Notes: generated from the letters alone by a model not told the origin. 64,000 bases of DNA from CAVVAL01 sp963740215 (GCA_963740215.1 CAVUDJ010000019.1:1984001-2048000); one strand, 5' to 3'. Positions 1 through 8,682 are shown, numbered from the stretch's first letter. Translations and numbers: made by a program.

Positions 1-676
1 GCCCTTCGCTCAGGGCCATCACCAGCTCGGACGGCACCCCGAGCGTCTGTGCGCGGTCCGTCCAGGGCCCGTCTGTGATCGCCCGGCCGATCAGCGCCCG
101 GACAGCGACAGCGGCGAGTGAGTACACGTCGGAGGCGGAGGTCGGCGCGGCACCGGCTCGGACGGCCGGATCGACGTACCCGGAAGTGCCGTGCGCGGGC
201 GCGGCGTCGTCACCGGCCAGCCGCGCCGTGCCGAGGTCGGCGAGCAGCGGACGGCCGTTCTCGTGGAGCAGCACGTTGCCTGGCGACACGTCGCCATGCA
301 GCAGACCGGCGCCGTGCGCGGCGGCCAGCGCGTCGGCGAGCGGCGCGAAGACGCCGATGACCTGTCCGGACCGGAGCCGGTGACGCCGGGACAGCAGCTG
401 CGCGAGGCTGCCGCCGGTGGCCAGGTCGAGGACGAGCACGAGCCCGTCGGCCCCACCGAGAACACCGCGTAGCGCGATGACGTTCGGATGCCGGAACGCC
501 GCCAGCAGCGCCGCCTCCGACCGCAGCCTCTCGCGATCACGCGCGGCACCGCCGGGACGCAGGCGCTTGAGCGCCACCGGCTCCCCGGTGGCATCGTCGC
601 GCGCGGCCCACACCTCGCCGCAGGCACCACGACCAAGTAGACGTTCCGCGCGGTATCCCGGCACAGTCCATGTCAT
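1..676 (-). CDS. Ser/Thr protein kinase (partial, runs off the left edge)
   Basis: About 225 residues of a Hanks-type protein kinase are visible, read leftward from ATG 674-676. The glycine loop GRGACGEVWAA lies near residues 15-25 and the ATP lysine is in VALKRL. The catalytic loop reads HGDVSPGN and the Mg motif LADLGTARL, against the usual HRDLKPEN and DFG. The catalytic Asp, Asn and Mg-binding Asp are kept, but the HRD Arg is Gly and the loop Lys is Ser, so activity may be altered. The activation segment GTSGYVDP follows. No membrane segment is visible, so the N-terminal domain should be cytoplasmic; the C-terminal part is outside the window. It is transcribed away from the peptidase E gene across a 119-bp gap that holds two DnaA boxes. 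Confidence 0.9.
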   Translation of the reverse strand, partial: MTWTVPGYRAERLLGRGACGEVWAARDDATGEPVALKRLRPGGAARDRERLRSEAALLAAFRHPNVIALRGVLGGADGLVLVLDLATGGSLAQLLSRRHRLRSGQVIGVFAPLADALAAAHGAGLLHGDVSPGNVLLHENGRPLLADLGTARLAGDDAAPAHGTSGYVDPAVRAGAAPTSASDVYSLAAVAVRALIGRAITDGPWTDRAQTLGVPSELVMALSEG

Positions 677-716
677 CCGCAAGACGTTAGGGCTTTTCGC
701 GCGAACCTCGCTGACG

Positions 717-743
717 TTGTCCACAGGCGAGGTTTTGTCCACA
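717..743. promoter_or_regulatory. Pair of DnaA boxes
   Basis: Two exact copies of TTGTCCACA, the actinobacterial DnaA box, lie at 717-725 and 735-743 in the same orientation, 18 bp apart, each followed by GGCGA. They sit between the divergent kinase and peptidase E genes. No oriC neighbours such as dnaA or dnaN are here, so a regulatory or titration role is an inference. Confidence 0.6.
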
Positions 744-795
744 GGCGACGGATCCGCCGTCCGTGGACTCGCAGGCGTGCGGCAGGATTCGAGAC

Positions 796-1531
796 ATGAC
801 TACGCCGACGATCCTCGCCACCTCGGGCGGCTGGCGGTACGGCCGCCGCATCGACCTCGAGTTCGCTCCCCTGGTGGACTACGCCCTCGAACTGTCGGGC
901 GCGCACGGCCGGAAGCCGAAGTTGTGCCACCTCGGCACCGCGGGCGGCGACCAGCGCTGGTTCAACGCGAGGGTCGACGAGGCGGGCGTGCACGCCGGTG
1001 TCGAGGTCACCAACCTCAACCTCTTCCCCATGCCCAGCGTCGACGACATGCTCGGCCACCTGCTCGACCAGGACGTCGTCTGGGTCAACGGCGGCAGCGT
1101 CGCGAACCTGCTCGCGGTGTGGAGGGTGCACGGCCTCGACGAGATCTTCCGCCAGGTCTGGGAGGCCGGCGTCGTCCTGGGCGGTGTCTCGGCCGGCTCG
1201 ATCTGCTGGCACGTCGGCGGCACCACCGACTCGTTCGGCCCCGATCTGCGCGCCGGTCACGAACGGACTGGCGCTCCTGCCGTACTCCAACGGTGTCCAC
1301 TACGACTCCGAGGAGCAGCGCCGCCCGCTGTACCAGAAGCTGATCGCCGACGGTGTGCTCCCTGCCGGATACGCCACCGACGACGGGGTGGGCGTCCTCT
1401 ACCGCGGCACCGAGATGGTCGAGGCCGTCACCGAGATCCCCGGCAAGGGTGCGTACTTCGTGGAGCGCGGAGCGGAAGGGCAGGCGGTGGAGACCAGGAT
1501 CGAGCCGCGGACGCTCAGCGGCGCACACTGA
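796..1531 (+). pseudogene. Peptidase E (S51 family), single-base frameshift
   Basis: Two overlapping frames together give a 244-residue protein, the normal length of S51 dipeptidase E, a cytoplasmic peptidase that cleaves Asp-Xaa dipeptides. Start ATG 796 gives MTTPTILATSGGW. The serine nucleophile motif GVSAGSICW lies near residue 135. The frame breaks at about 1252: removing one G restores DLRPVTNGLALLPYSNG, the family's conserved middle, and the second frame then runs to TGA 1529-1531. Everything else looks intact, so a sequencing error is as likely as a real pseudogene. Between 1532 and 1653 a third frame encodes a short protein-like stretch (VALLDGDAAARAFLREE) of unknown origin. Confidence 0.85.
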
Positions 1532-1653
1532 CCAGGCGCCGGGCAGCCAGATCGCCGCCGACGTGGCCCTGCTGGACGGCGACGCAGCGGCGCGTGCATT
1601 CCTCCGCGAGGAGACCGGGCTCGGACGGCTCGCCCGCAAGCACGGCTGGGGCG

Positions 1654-2115
1654 TCAGACGAGGACGCGCGCCGCGACCCCGAGCACGGTCGCCGCGCCCA
1701 CCAGGATGATCAGCGTCCACCCGACCCGCCGGAACGCGGCCTGCCAGCCCGGGACCTCCGCCGGCAGGGCGAAGACCCGTCGTGGCCACATCCGCCACGA
1801 CACGTACCAGAACACCGCGCTCGCGGCGATCAGCAGCCCCACCTTCGTGCCAACGAGGATCCACCACCACGCCGAGCGGTCGTCGTCGAGCAGCACCAAC
1901 CCCGCGCCGGTGACCGCGAGCGCCGCGATCACGGCGACGACCTTCCAGCGTGCCCCCGCTGCCACGAACGTCGCCGGCTCCTCTGCACGCTGCGGCGATC
2001 CGTAGAAGGCAAGCAGCTTCGGCTGCACCACCGCGATGCTGTATGCCATTGCCCCTAGCCAGACCGCGGCGAGCAACAGATGGCCGGTCACCAGCACGAA
2101 CGTCGCCCACGTCAT
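1654..2115 (-). CDS. Small integral membrane protein, CopD-like
   Basis: A 153-residue protein with four predicted membrane helices, at about residues 4-26, 50-72, 80-102 and 127-150. The pattern MTWATFVLVTGHLLLAAVWLG with an early His, followed by later hydrophobic pairs, resembles the copper resistance D / DUF2269-type membrane family; that assignment is tentative. ATG 2115 is preferred over ATG 2124 because GGCAGG lies 9 bases before it but touches the upstream ATG. It diverges from lipB with only 57 bases between the two starts, so the promoters must overlap. No metal-binding cluster beyond single His residues is visible. Confidence 0.7.
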   Translation of the reverse strand: MTWATFVLVTGHLLLAAVWLGAMAYSIAVVQPKLLAFYGSPQRAEEPATFVAAGARWKVVAVIAALAVTGAGLVLLDDDRSAWWWILVGTKVGLLIAASAVFWYVSWRMWPRRVFALPAEVPGWQAAFRRVGWTLIILVGAATVLGVAARVLV

Positions 2116-2172
2116 GCCGGCCATCCTGCCGCGCCCGGCCGCGGGGTGTCGCGGCGGCGTACGCTCGTTGCC

Positions 2173-2817
2173 GTGACCGAGACCGCCACCAGCACAGTGA
2201 CCGTCCTCCGTCGTGGCCTTGTCGACTACGTCGAGGCGTGGGAAGAGCAGAAGCGGTTGCACGCGGCGCGAGTCGCCGACGCCGGCCCGGACACGGTCAT
2301 GCTGCTGGAGCACCCTAGCGTCTACACCGCCGGGCGCCGCACCGAGCTGTGGGAACGCCCGTACGACGGCACGCCGGTCGTCGACGTCGACCGCGGCGGC
2401 AAGATCACCTGGCACGGTCCCGGCCAGCTCGTCGGGTACCCGGTGCTTCGGCTGCCGCAGCCCATCGACGTGGTCGCGCACGTCCGCCGCATCGAGGACC
2501 TGCTCATCGACGTCTGCTCCGAACTCGGCGTGGCCACCGAGCGGGTCGACGGGCGCAGCGGCGTCTGGGTCCGCGCCGACGACCGCGGCCCCGACCGCAA
2601 GATCGCGGCAATCGGCATCCGCGTCAGTTACCGCGTCACCATGCACGGCTTCGCGCTCAACTGCGACCCGGACATGACCGCATTCGACCGCATCGTGCCG
2701 TGCGGCATCACCGACGCCGGCGTCACATCGCTCACCCGCGAACTGGGTCGTCCGGTGGGGGTCGCCGAGGTGATCGACCTGGTCGAGGCGCGCCTGCCGC
2801 GACTGCTCGCGTCCTGA
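2173..2817 (+). CDS. lipB: Lipoyl(octanoyl) transferase
   Basis: LipB moves the octanoyl group from acyl carrier protein to lipoyl domains of 2-oxoacid dehydrogenases, the first step of lipoate synthesis. The 214-residue product carries the signature RGGKITWHGPGQLVGYP (about residues 73-89), the catalytic Lys in DRKIAAIGIRV and the catalytic Cys in VPCGITDAGVTSL. GTG 2173 starts the protein; in-frame sequence upstream does not resemble the family. The partner gene lipA lies 4.8 kb downstream, separated by the fusion protein and two leftward genes, a looser arrangement than in mycobacteria, where lipB and lipA adjoin. Confidence 0.97.
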   Translation: MTETATSTVTVLRRGLVDYVEAWEEQKRLHAARVADAGPDTVMLLEHPSVYTAGRRTELWERPYDGTPVVDVDRGGKITWHGPGQLVGYPVLRLPQPIDVVAHVRRIEDLLIDVCSELGVATERVDGRSGVWVRADDRGPDRKIAAIGIRVSYRVTMHGFALNCDPDMTAFDRIVPCGITDAGVTSLTRELGRPVGVAEVIDLVEARLPRLLAS

Positions 2818-2917
2818 CCGCTATGCTGCACCGCTCCGGGGCGGCGAACCGCCGTACGTGTCCGACAGAATCTCCCGGGTACGGTTCACGGACAGTCGTT
2901 CCAGAAGGGAAGAACCG

Positions 2918-4291
2918 GTGCCGGAGTCGCTGAGCGATAGTCCGTCGAACGCAGTGGAAAAAGTCGGGGACACCTCGACCCCCGAAGCGTCGAGCAACAA
3001 CGAGGCAGTACCCACCGCATCCGCATCCGCCGCCGAGCCGGCGAAGAAGGCGCCCGCGCGCAAGGCCGCCGCCAAGAAGGCCCCTGCGAAGAAGGCCGCT
3101 CCGGCGACGAAGACCGCGGCCGCGAAGGCAGCGCCCGCCAAGCGGACCACCGCTCGCAAGACCACCAAGGCAACCGCCACGGCTGCTGAGGTTCCGGTGG
3201 CCGAGGGCACGGCAGCCGCTGCTGCCGCATCCGAGCCGGCCATGCCAGCGAGTGAGGCTTCGGCAGCCGCCGTAGCCGATGCACCCGCCGCTGAGGCCGT
3301 GACCGCAACCGCCGCAGCGGATGCACCCGCCGCTGAGGCCGTGACCGCAACCGCCGTAGCCGATGTACCCGCCGCTGAGGCCGTGACCGCAACCGCCGTA
3401 GCCGATGTACCCGCCGCTGAGGCCGTGACCGCAACCGCCGCCCCGGCCAAGAAGGCTCCGGCCCGCAAGACCGCCGCTCGCAAGGCGCCGGCGAAGAAGG
3501 CAGCACCCACCGCTGAAGCCGCCGCCCCTGAGACAGCCGTAACCGCCGAAGCCACCCCGGCAGCAGCCGTCACTGCACCCGCCGCGTCGGCCGAGGGGAC
3601 CTTGGCGTCCGCGTCCGCCGAGGCCGAAGCCGCCCCGGTGAAGAAGGCGACGGCCGCCAAGAAGGCTCCGGCCCGCAAGACGGCTGCACGGAAAACCGCC
3701 GCCGCGACCGCCAGGCCCGCCGCCGAGCCGGTCCAGGCCGAGGCCGAGGCCGACACTCCCCCGGCCAGGAAGCTTGCGGCAGCCGCGACGAACGAGAAGC
3801 CCACGGTCCGAGCGCTCGTCGACGAGCCCGAGGCGACCGCCGACGCTGAGGCGACCGCCGACGCGCCGGCGCACACCGTCGAGTCGCCCGCCACTGCCAC
3901 CGGCGACACGTTCGCGTCGCTGGCGAAGGCGAGCTACCTCAGCCTCACGACGTTCCGCAGGTCCGGCACGGCCGTGCCGACCCCTCTGTGGGCGGCGCCG
4001 GAGGGCAAGACACTGCTGCTCTGGACCGGCGCCAACTCCGGCAAGATAAAGCGGCTCCGCCACAGCCAGCGGGTGACGGTGGCGCCATGCGACCGTCAGG
4101 GTCGGCTGCTCGGCGAGCCGGTGCCCGCCACCGCGCGGATCCTGGAGCCGAGCGCGATGCCGCGGGTCAAGTCCGCGATGACCCGCAAGTACGGCATCAC
4201 GTTCACCGTGTCGGCGATCGGCGCCACCATCGGCCGCTTCCTGCGGATCCGCCCGCACGGCCAGGTCGGCGTCGAGATCACCCTCGACTGA
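2918..4291 (+). CDS. Histone-H1-like / PPOX-fold (F420-type) fusion protein
   Basis: The 457-residue protein has two unlike parts. Residues about 30-315 are Ala/Lys/Pro-rich with many AKKAPARK-type blocks, as in bacterial H1-like DNA-binding tails, broken by an acidic Ala-rich stretch with four perfect 14-residue repeats. Residues about 325-457 form a PPOX-class split-barrel domain of the F420-dependent oxidoreductase type (YLSLTTFRRSGTAVPTPLW, TGANSGKIKRLR, VTVAPCDRQGRLLGEP). GTG 2918 was chosen because AAGGGA lies about 7 bases upstream; an earlier GTG at 2858 has no such site. The basic tail could bind DNA or RNA or anchor the enzyme to the nucleoid; this is inference. Confidence 0.85.
   Translation: MPESLSDSPSNAVEKVGDTSTPEASSNNEAVPTASASAAEPAKKAPARKAAAKKAPAKKAAPATKTAAAKAAPAKRTTARKTTKATATAAEVPVAEGTAAAAAASEPAMPASEASAAAVADAPAAEAVTATAAADAPAAEAVTATAVADVPAAEAVTATAVADVPAAEAVTATAAPAKKAPARKTAARKAPAKKAAPTAEAAAPETAVTAEATPAAAVTAPAASAEGTLASASAEAEAAPVKKATAAKKAPARKTAARKTAAATARPAAEPVQAEAEADTPPARKLAAAATNEKPTVRALVDEPEATADAEATADAPAHTVESPATATGDTFASLAKASYLSLTTFRRSGTAVPTPLWAAPEGKTLLLWTGANSGKIKRLRHSQRVTVAPCDRQGRLLGEPVPATARILEPSAMPRVKSAMTRKYGITFTVSAIGATIGRFLRIRPHGQVGVEITLD
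3275..3442 (+). repeat. Four tandem 42-bp repeats inside a coding region
   Basis: Four in-frame 42-bp units encode ADAPAAEAVTATA-type repeats in the fusion protein at 2918-4291. The units differ at only a few positions, so they look recently amplified and may vary in copy number between strains. Confidence 0.95.
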
Positions 4292-4380
4292 CACGCGCGG
4301 GGCGGGCGGGGCGCATATGCCCCCGCCCGCCCCGTGCGCCCGCCCCCAACGCGTCCGCCGCCCAACTGTGTCCGCCGCCC

Positions 4381-4445
4381 AACTGTCGGGGTTTTGGTCG
4401 TATCCGGCGCCCGGTTAATGGACGCGTGTCCGGACAGTCCGGTTT
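4381..4445. repeat. Dispersed hairpin, family G
   Basis: Arms AACTGTCGGG and CCGGACAGTCCGG enclose a loop containing CGCCCGGTT. A related copy lies at 20841-20905. The surrounding gene-free stretch 4292-4581 is otherwise GC-rich low-complexity sequence in which I see no gene. Confidence 0.6.
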
Positions 4446-4581
4446 GCGCCGGGCGCAGAGGGCGGTCGGGCGCGCCAGCGGCGGGCGGTCGCGGCCAGCG
4501 GCGGGCGGCGGGCGGCCGGGCGGTCGAGCGCGCCAGCGGAGGGCCGGCGGCCAGCGCGGCGGGCGGCTACACGTCTGCCGC

Positions 4582-5502
4582 CTACAACTGCGGTGCCACC
4601 TCGGCCGCCACCAGCTCCAGGTGGTCGAGGTCGCCGAGATCCAGCATCTGCAGGTAGATGCGCTCGCTGCCGATGGCGGCGTACGTGCCGATCTTCTCGA
4701 CGATCTCCGCCGGCGAACCGGCGAGACCGTTCGTCTTCAGCTCGTCGACGTCACGCCCGATGGCGTCGGCGCGGCGGCGCACTTCGGCGTCGTCGCGGCC
4801 GCAGCACAGCACCAGCGCGTTGGAGAACGTCAAGTCCCGGCCGACGTCGCTCGCGGCCTTGCGGACTCGGTCGAACTGTCCCGCGGAGGTCTCGACGCTC
4901 TGGAACGGGACGTTGAACTCGTCGGCGTACCGGGCGGCGAGTGCCGGTGTGCGCTTGGCGCCGAGACCGCCGAGCAGTACGGGCGGTCGCGGCGAGTGCA
5001 CCGGCTTCGGCAGCGCCGGCGAGTCGCTGATCGGGTAGTACCTGCCGTCGTAGTTGAAGGTCTCGCCGAGCGGCGTCTCCCACAGCCCGGTGACGATGGC
5101 GAGCTGCTCTTCGAGCCGGTCGAAGCGCTCGCCCAGCGATGGGAACGGGATCCCGTACGCTGCGTGCTCCTCGGCGAACCACCCCGCGCCGAGGCCGAGC
5201 TCGACGCGTCCGCCGCTCATGGCGTCGACCTGCGCCACGCTGATCGCCAGCGGACCGGGGAACCGGAACGTCGCCGCGGTCATGAGCGTGCCGAGCCGGA
5301 TCGTGGAGGTGTCGCGCGCGAGGCCAGCCAGGGTGATCCACGCGTCGGTGGGTCCGGGAAGGCCGTCGCCGGATCCCATCTTGAGGTAGTGATCGGATCG
5401 GAAGAACGCGCCGTACCCGGCAGCCTCGGCGCACCGCGCCACTGCGAGTAACTGGTCGTAGGTCGCGCCCTGCTGGGGTTCGGTGAAGATTCGCAGCTCC
5501 AT
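4582..5502 (-). CDS. Luciferase-like (LLM class, probably F420-dependent) oxidoreductase
   Basis: The 306-residue product is a TIM-barrel luciferase-like monooxygenase of the bacterial F420-dependent type. Visible family features are the N-terminal strand MELRIFTEPQQG, the helix and loop AAGYGAFFRSDHY, RLGTLMTAATFRFPGPLAISVAQVD in the middle, GRVELGLGAGWF, and the RPPVLLGGLGAKRTPALAARYADEFN block at about 195-220. The substrate cannot be told. The start ATG 5502 gives the typical N-terminus. The long open frame upstream is a shadow of the next gene. It points toward a gene-free, GC-rich stretch. The F420 reading fits the NADPH:F420 oxidoreductase gene at 51.6-52.3 kb. Confidence 0.92.
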   Translation of the reverse strand: MELRIFTEPQQGATYDQLLAVARCAEAAGYGAFFRSDHYLKMGSGDGLPGPTDAWITLAGLARDTSTIRLGTLMTAATFRFPGPLAISVAQVDAMSGGRVELGLGAGWFAEEHAAYGIPFPSLGERFDRLEEQLAIVTGLWETPLGETFNYDGRYYPISDSPALPKPVHSPRPPVLLGGLGAKRTPALAARYADEFNVPFQSVETSAGQFDRVRKAASDVGRDLTFSNALVLCCGRDDAEVRRRADAIGRDVDELKTNGLAGSPAEIVEKIGTYAAIGSERIYLQMLDLGDLDHLELVAAEVAPQL

Positions 5503-5539
5503 GCGGCCAACCCTATTGATGACCGCACAGCGCCGAAAC

Positions 5540-5600
5540 GGACTTGCGGGGCAAATCATGACACCAGTGCCGGGTTTAGGCACGGCTTCCCCGCAAGTCC
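5540..5600. repeat. Dispersed hairpin, family F
   Basis: Perfect 12-bp arms GGACTTGCGGGG (5540-5551) and CCCCGCAAGTCC (5589-5600) enclose a loop containing TAGGCACGGCTT. A related copy lies at 61274-61334. Immediately after it, 5601-5715 holds two imperfect copies of a GCCCGCAAGCCCG-rich unit. Confidence 0.7.
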
Positions 5601-5719
5601 GGTTTGCCCAAAGGACCGGCCACCCGCCAGAAGCCCGCCCGCAAGCCCGCCCGCAAGCCCGGTTTGCCCAAAGAGCGGGCCACCCACCGGGAGCCCAGCC
5701 CGCAAGCCCGCAAGAGGAT

Positions 5720-5752
5720 CCGGGCGCCGGCAACGGGGAGGCCGGCGCCCGG
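5720..5752 (-). terminator. Rho-independent-like hairpin after the S15 hydrolase
   Basis: Perfect 12-bp arms CCGGGCGCCGGC and GCCGGCGCCCGG with a 9-base loop lie 10 bases past the stop codon of the leftward hydrolase gene. No U-tract follows, as is usual in this window. Confidence 0.7.
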
Positions 5753-5762
5753 ACGACCAGCG

Positions 5763-7334
5763 CTACTTCAGCGGTACCTCCACCCAGGACGGGTTCGCCG
5801 CGGGTGAGCCAATCGCGATGTTGCCGCCGAACCGGTTGGTGTCGAGGTACAGCGGATCCTCGGTGTCGACGATCATCGCCAGCCGGTGTCCGGCCGGGAC
5901 GTCGTACGCGGTGGCGGGGAATGCGAAATCGATCGTGCCGGCGACCCCGGCGGTGCCGCCGCTCCACGGCGCGTGGCTGATGAGGCGCCCGTTGCCGAGC
6001 CCGTCGACGTCGTAGAGGTAGCAGACGATCATGGCCCCGTCGCTGCTCGGCGTGTACGTCATCCGGGCGCGCGGGATGCCGCGAACCTGGCTGGCGGGCA
6101 CGGGGTCGGACACCCAGACACCGGCGTTGAGGCGGTTCACCGCGGGCAGCCAAGCCGTCGGCGGGATGCCGGTGAGCGCCTCCCAGCCGTTGGTGAGGAT
6201 CGCGACACCACCGCCGGCCACGGTGTCGAAGCCGGTGTGGATCGTGCGGTTCCAGCCAGAACCTGAATCGGCGGCCATCGGGCCGGTGCCGTCGTACCAG
6301 CGCATCGCACCCAGTTCGTACCGCTGGCGGCGCGGACCGACGCTCGACCACGCCGGGTAGCCCTCCGCCCGTGCCGCGCCGCGCGGGTCCAGCGCGATCG
6401 GCTGCTCGCGGGTGATGCCGGTGTCGGTGCCGGAGAGGTACTGGTCGAACCACCGGTGGACGTTGGTCCAGACCGGGTTGTCCAGCCCGAGCAGCCCGGT
6501 GGCCTCGACGACGGCGTGATCGCCCGGCGCCAGCTCAAGCCGTTTCGGGCCGGTGAGCCGCCCGTAGAAGTCGACCAGCTGGTTGGGGCCGAACAGGCTG
6601 TCGCCGTAGGCGTTGGCGATCATGATCGCGGGCGCGTTGCGGTTGATGGCGTCGATGTGGTTGATCGCGCCGCGCGGTCGCGCAAAGGCCATCACCTCGG
6701 CGACGTCCCGGTTCGCGAAGTACCGGTCGAGCGCGAGTGTCAGCTCGGGGCTCGGGTCGCCGAGCAGCTCGCCGGAGAACTTGAGCAGCCCCACGGCCTG
6801 GCCTCGACGGGTGGAGTTGCCGTAGAGCGACTCCTGCAGGTTGGTCCAGGTGCTCATCGCGGCGACGGCCTTGATGCGCGGGTCGTGCCCGCTCGCGATG
6901 AGGGCGATCCCCGAGCCGTACGAGACTCCGGCGAAGCCGATCCGCGCCGGGTCGGCGGCGGTGTTGGCGGTCAGCCAGTCGATGACGCTGGTCGTGTCGG
7001 CGATGTCCTTCGGGCCGGCGACATCGATCGTGCCGCCCGATCCCCAGAAGCCGCGCGTCGTGTAGGAGAGGACGACGTACCCCTTGCCGGCGAGCCGGTG
7101 CGCTTGCGCCAGGTACTCGGCGTCGTTCAGCCCCCAGCTGTTGATGAAGACGATCGCGGGCCGCTTGCCGGCTGCGCTCGGCGTGACGACGTTGGCTTTG
7201 AGCACCACCCCGTCGGAGGCGGTGATGTCCATGAACCGGATCGAGGTGGCGGCTGTCGACGGCTCCGGGAATGAGCCGATCGCCAATACCACGGATAGTA
7301 CGAGCATGAACAGAAGGACACGCTGGGTCTTCAT
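5763..7334 (-). CDS. Secreted alpha/beta hydrolase, S15 / CocE-NonD (Xaa-Pro dipeptidyl-peptidase-like) family
   Basis: The 523-residue protein starts with a signal peptide (MKTQRVLLFMLVLSVVLAIG, likely cleavage near STAA). An alpha/beta-hydrolase domain follows with the nucleophile elbow GVSYGS at about residue 138, the acid in IANAYGDSLFG and the His in APGDHAVVE. Residues about 330-523 form the C-terminal beta-jellyroll of the S15/CocE family (DPVPASQVRG, DVPAGHRLAMIVDTEDP). It should act outside the cell as a peptidase or esterase; the substrate is unknown. It is a single-gene unit with its own terminator at 5720-5752. Confidence 0.92.
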   Translation of the reverse strand: MKTQRVLLFMLVLSVVLAIGSFPEPSTAATSIRFMDITASDGVVLKANVVTPSAAGKRPAIVFINSWGLNDAEYLAQAHRLAGKGYVVLSYTTRGFWGSGGTIDVAGPKDIADTTSVIDWLTANTAADPARIGFAGVSYGSGIALIASGHDPRIKAVAAMSTWTNLQESLYGNSTRRGQAVGLLKFSGELLGDPSPELTLALDRYFANRDVAEVMAFARPRGAINHIDAINRNAPAIMIANAYGDSLFGPNQLVDFYGRLTGPKRLELAPGDHAVVEATGLLGLDNPVWTNVHRWFDQYLSGTDTGITREQPIALDPRGAARAEGYPAWSSVGPRRQRYELGAMRWYDGTGPMAADSGSGWNRTIHTGFDTVAGGGVAILTNGWEALTGIPPTAWLPAVNRLNAGVWVSDPVPASQVRGIPRARMTYTPSSDGAMIVCYLYDVDGLGNGRLISHAPWSGGTAGVAGTIDFAFPATAYDVPAGHRLAMIVDTEDPLYLDTNRFGGNIAIGSPAANPSWVEVPLK

Positions 7335-7661
7335 GTGACCTACCCCTCGTCGGCCAAGTTACCGAAGAGTAGGTCTTGGTCTGGACCATGACAAGAAACA
7401 AATCCGAAACTGACTCACTAAATCGGTGCGGGGATCGATTCAGTACAACTCGGACAGAAGGTCTGGACCATCCACCAGGCCGAGTACGTACGAACCGGAC
7501 TTCGCGGGCCCAAGGCGGGCACCTAAACCCCGTAAACCCCGAAAATCCCTTTCATCCGTTACGCCCGGCTGGCTAGCGAAAAGCAGAGGCCGGCCGGCGC
7601 GCTCGTCAGCAGCCCAGCCAGGCCGCATGGCCCTCCACAGGCGCGGCGTAGGCTGGGCCGT
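7335..7661. promoter_or_regulatory. Divergent control region with two GGTCTGGACCA copies
   Basis: This gene-free stretch separates the S15 hydrolase from lipA. GGTCTGGACCA occurs at 7378-7388 and 7460-7470; the first is part of the palindrome TGGTC-TG-GACCA at 7377-7388. The part nearest the hydrolase is less GC-rich than its neighbours, as expected of a promoter. The sites could be operators for the hydrolase; no regulator is identified. Confidence 0.4.
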
Positions 7662-8600
7662 GTGACAGCCATCCAGCCTGACGGTCGCAAGCTGCTACGT
7701 CTCGAGGTGCGCAACGCCGAGACGCCGATCGAACGCAAGCCGCCGTGGATCAAGATCAAGGCGAAGATGGGCCCCGAGTACACCGAGCTGAAGGGCCTGG
7801 TGAAGCGCGAGGGCCTGCACACGGTGTGCGAGGAGGCCGGCTGTCCCAACATCTACGAGTGCTGGGAGGACCGCGAGGCGACGTTCCTCATCGGCGGCGA
7901 CCAGTGCACGCGGCGGTGCGACTTCTGCCAGATCGACACCGGCAAGCCCGCCGCCCTCGACCGTGACGAGCCGCGCCGGGTCGCCGAGAGCGTGCAGGCG
8001 ATGGGCCTGCGCTACGCCACGGTCACCGGCGTGGCCCGCGACGACCTGCCGGACGGCGGCGCCTGGCTGTACGCGGAGACGGTCCGCCAGATCCACGCTC
8101 TCAATCCGGGGACGGGCGTCGAACTGCTCATCCCCGACTTCAATGCCAAGCCGGAACAGCTCGCGGAGGTGTTCGGATCGCGCCCCGAGGTGCTGGCGCA
8201 CAACGTCGAGACCGTGCCGCGGATCTTCAAGCGCATCCGGCCAGCGTTCCGATACGAGCGCTCCCTCGACGTGATCACCCAGGCGCGGGCGGCCGGGCTG
8301 GTCACCAAGTCGAACCTGATCCTCGGTATGGGCGAGGAGATCGACGAGGTCGTCCAGGCCCTGCGTGACCTGCACGAGGCCGGCTGCGAGCTGGTGACGA
8401 TCACGCAGTACCTGCGCCCGTCGCCGCGACACCACCCGGTGAATCGCTGGGTCAAGCCGGAGGAGTTCGTCGAACTGAACGCCGAGGCCGAAAAGATAGG
8501 TTTTGCGGGGGTTCTGTCGGGTCCGTTGGTCCGCTCCTCGTACCGCGCCGGCCGGCTCTACCAGCAGGCGATCGAGCGCCGCGGCGCCACCGTCGCATAA
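7662..8600 (+). CDS. lipA: Lipoyl synthase
   Basis: LipA is a cytoplasmic radical-SAM enzyme that inserts two sulfurs into octanoylated lipoyl domains. The 312-residue product shows the auxiliary 4Fe-4S motif CEEAGCPNIYEC, the radical-SAM CxxxCxxC as CTRRCDFC, and the terminal RSSYRAG serine ligand motif. GTG 7662 is the only start that fits the family N-terminus (VTAIQPDGRKLLRLEVRNAETPIE). It follows lipB in pathway but here is separated from it. A palindrome follows at 8665-8682. Confidence 0.98.
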   Translation: MTAIQPDGRKLLRLEVRNAETPIERKPPWIKIKAKMGPEYTELKGLVKREGLHTVCEEAGCPNIYECWEDREATFLIGGDQCTRRCDFCQIDTGKPAALDRDEPRRVAESVQAMGLRYATVTGVARDDLPDGGAWLYAETVRQIHALNPGTGVELLIPDFNAKPEQLAEVFGSRPEVLAHNVETVPRIFKRIRPAFRYERSLDVITQARAAGLVTKSNLILGMGEEIDEVVQALRDLHEAGCELVTITQYLRPSPRHHPVNRWVKPEEFVELNAEAEKIGFAGVLSGPLVRSSYRAGRLYQQAIERRGATVA

Positions 8601-8664
8601 GGACTGTCCGGAGTAGACATCACAGTTCAGCACATTAGTGACGGGTCTCACGATCTAGAGAGCG

Positions 8665-8682
8665 CTCTCCCCTTGGGGAGAG
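8665..8682. terminator. Perfect palindrome after lipA
   Basis: CTCTCCCC-TT-GGGGAGAG is a perfect 8-bp stem 65 bases past lipA. The 2-base loop is too tight for an ideal terminator, so it may instead be an operator for the small gene at 8772. Confidence 0.4.
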
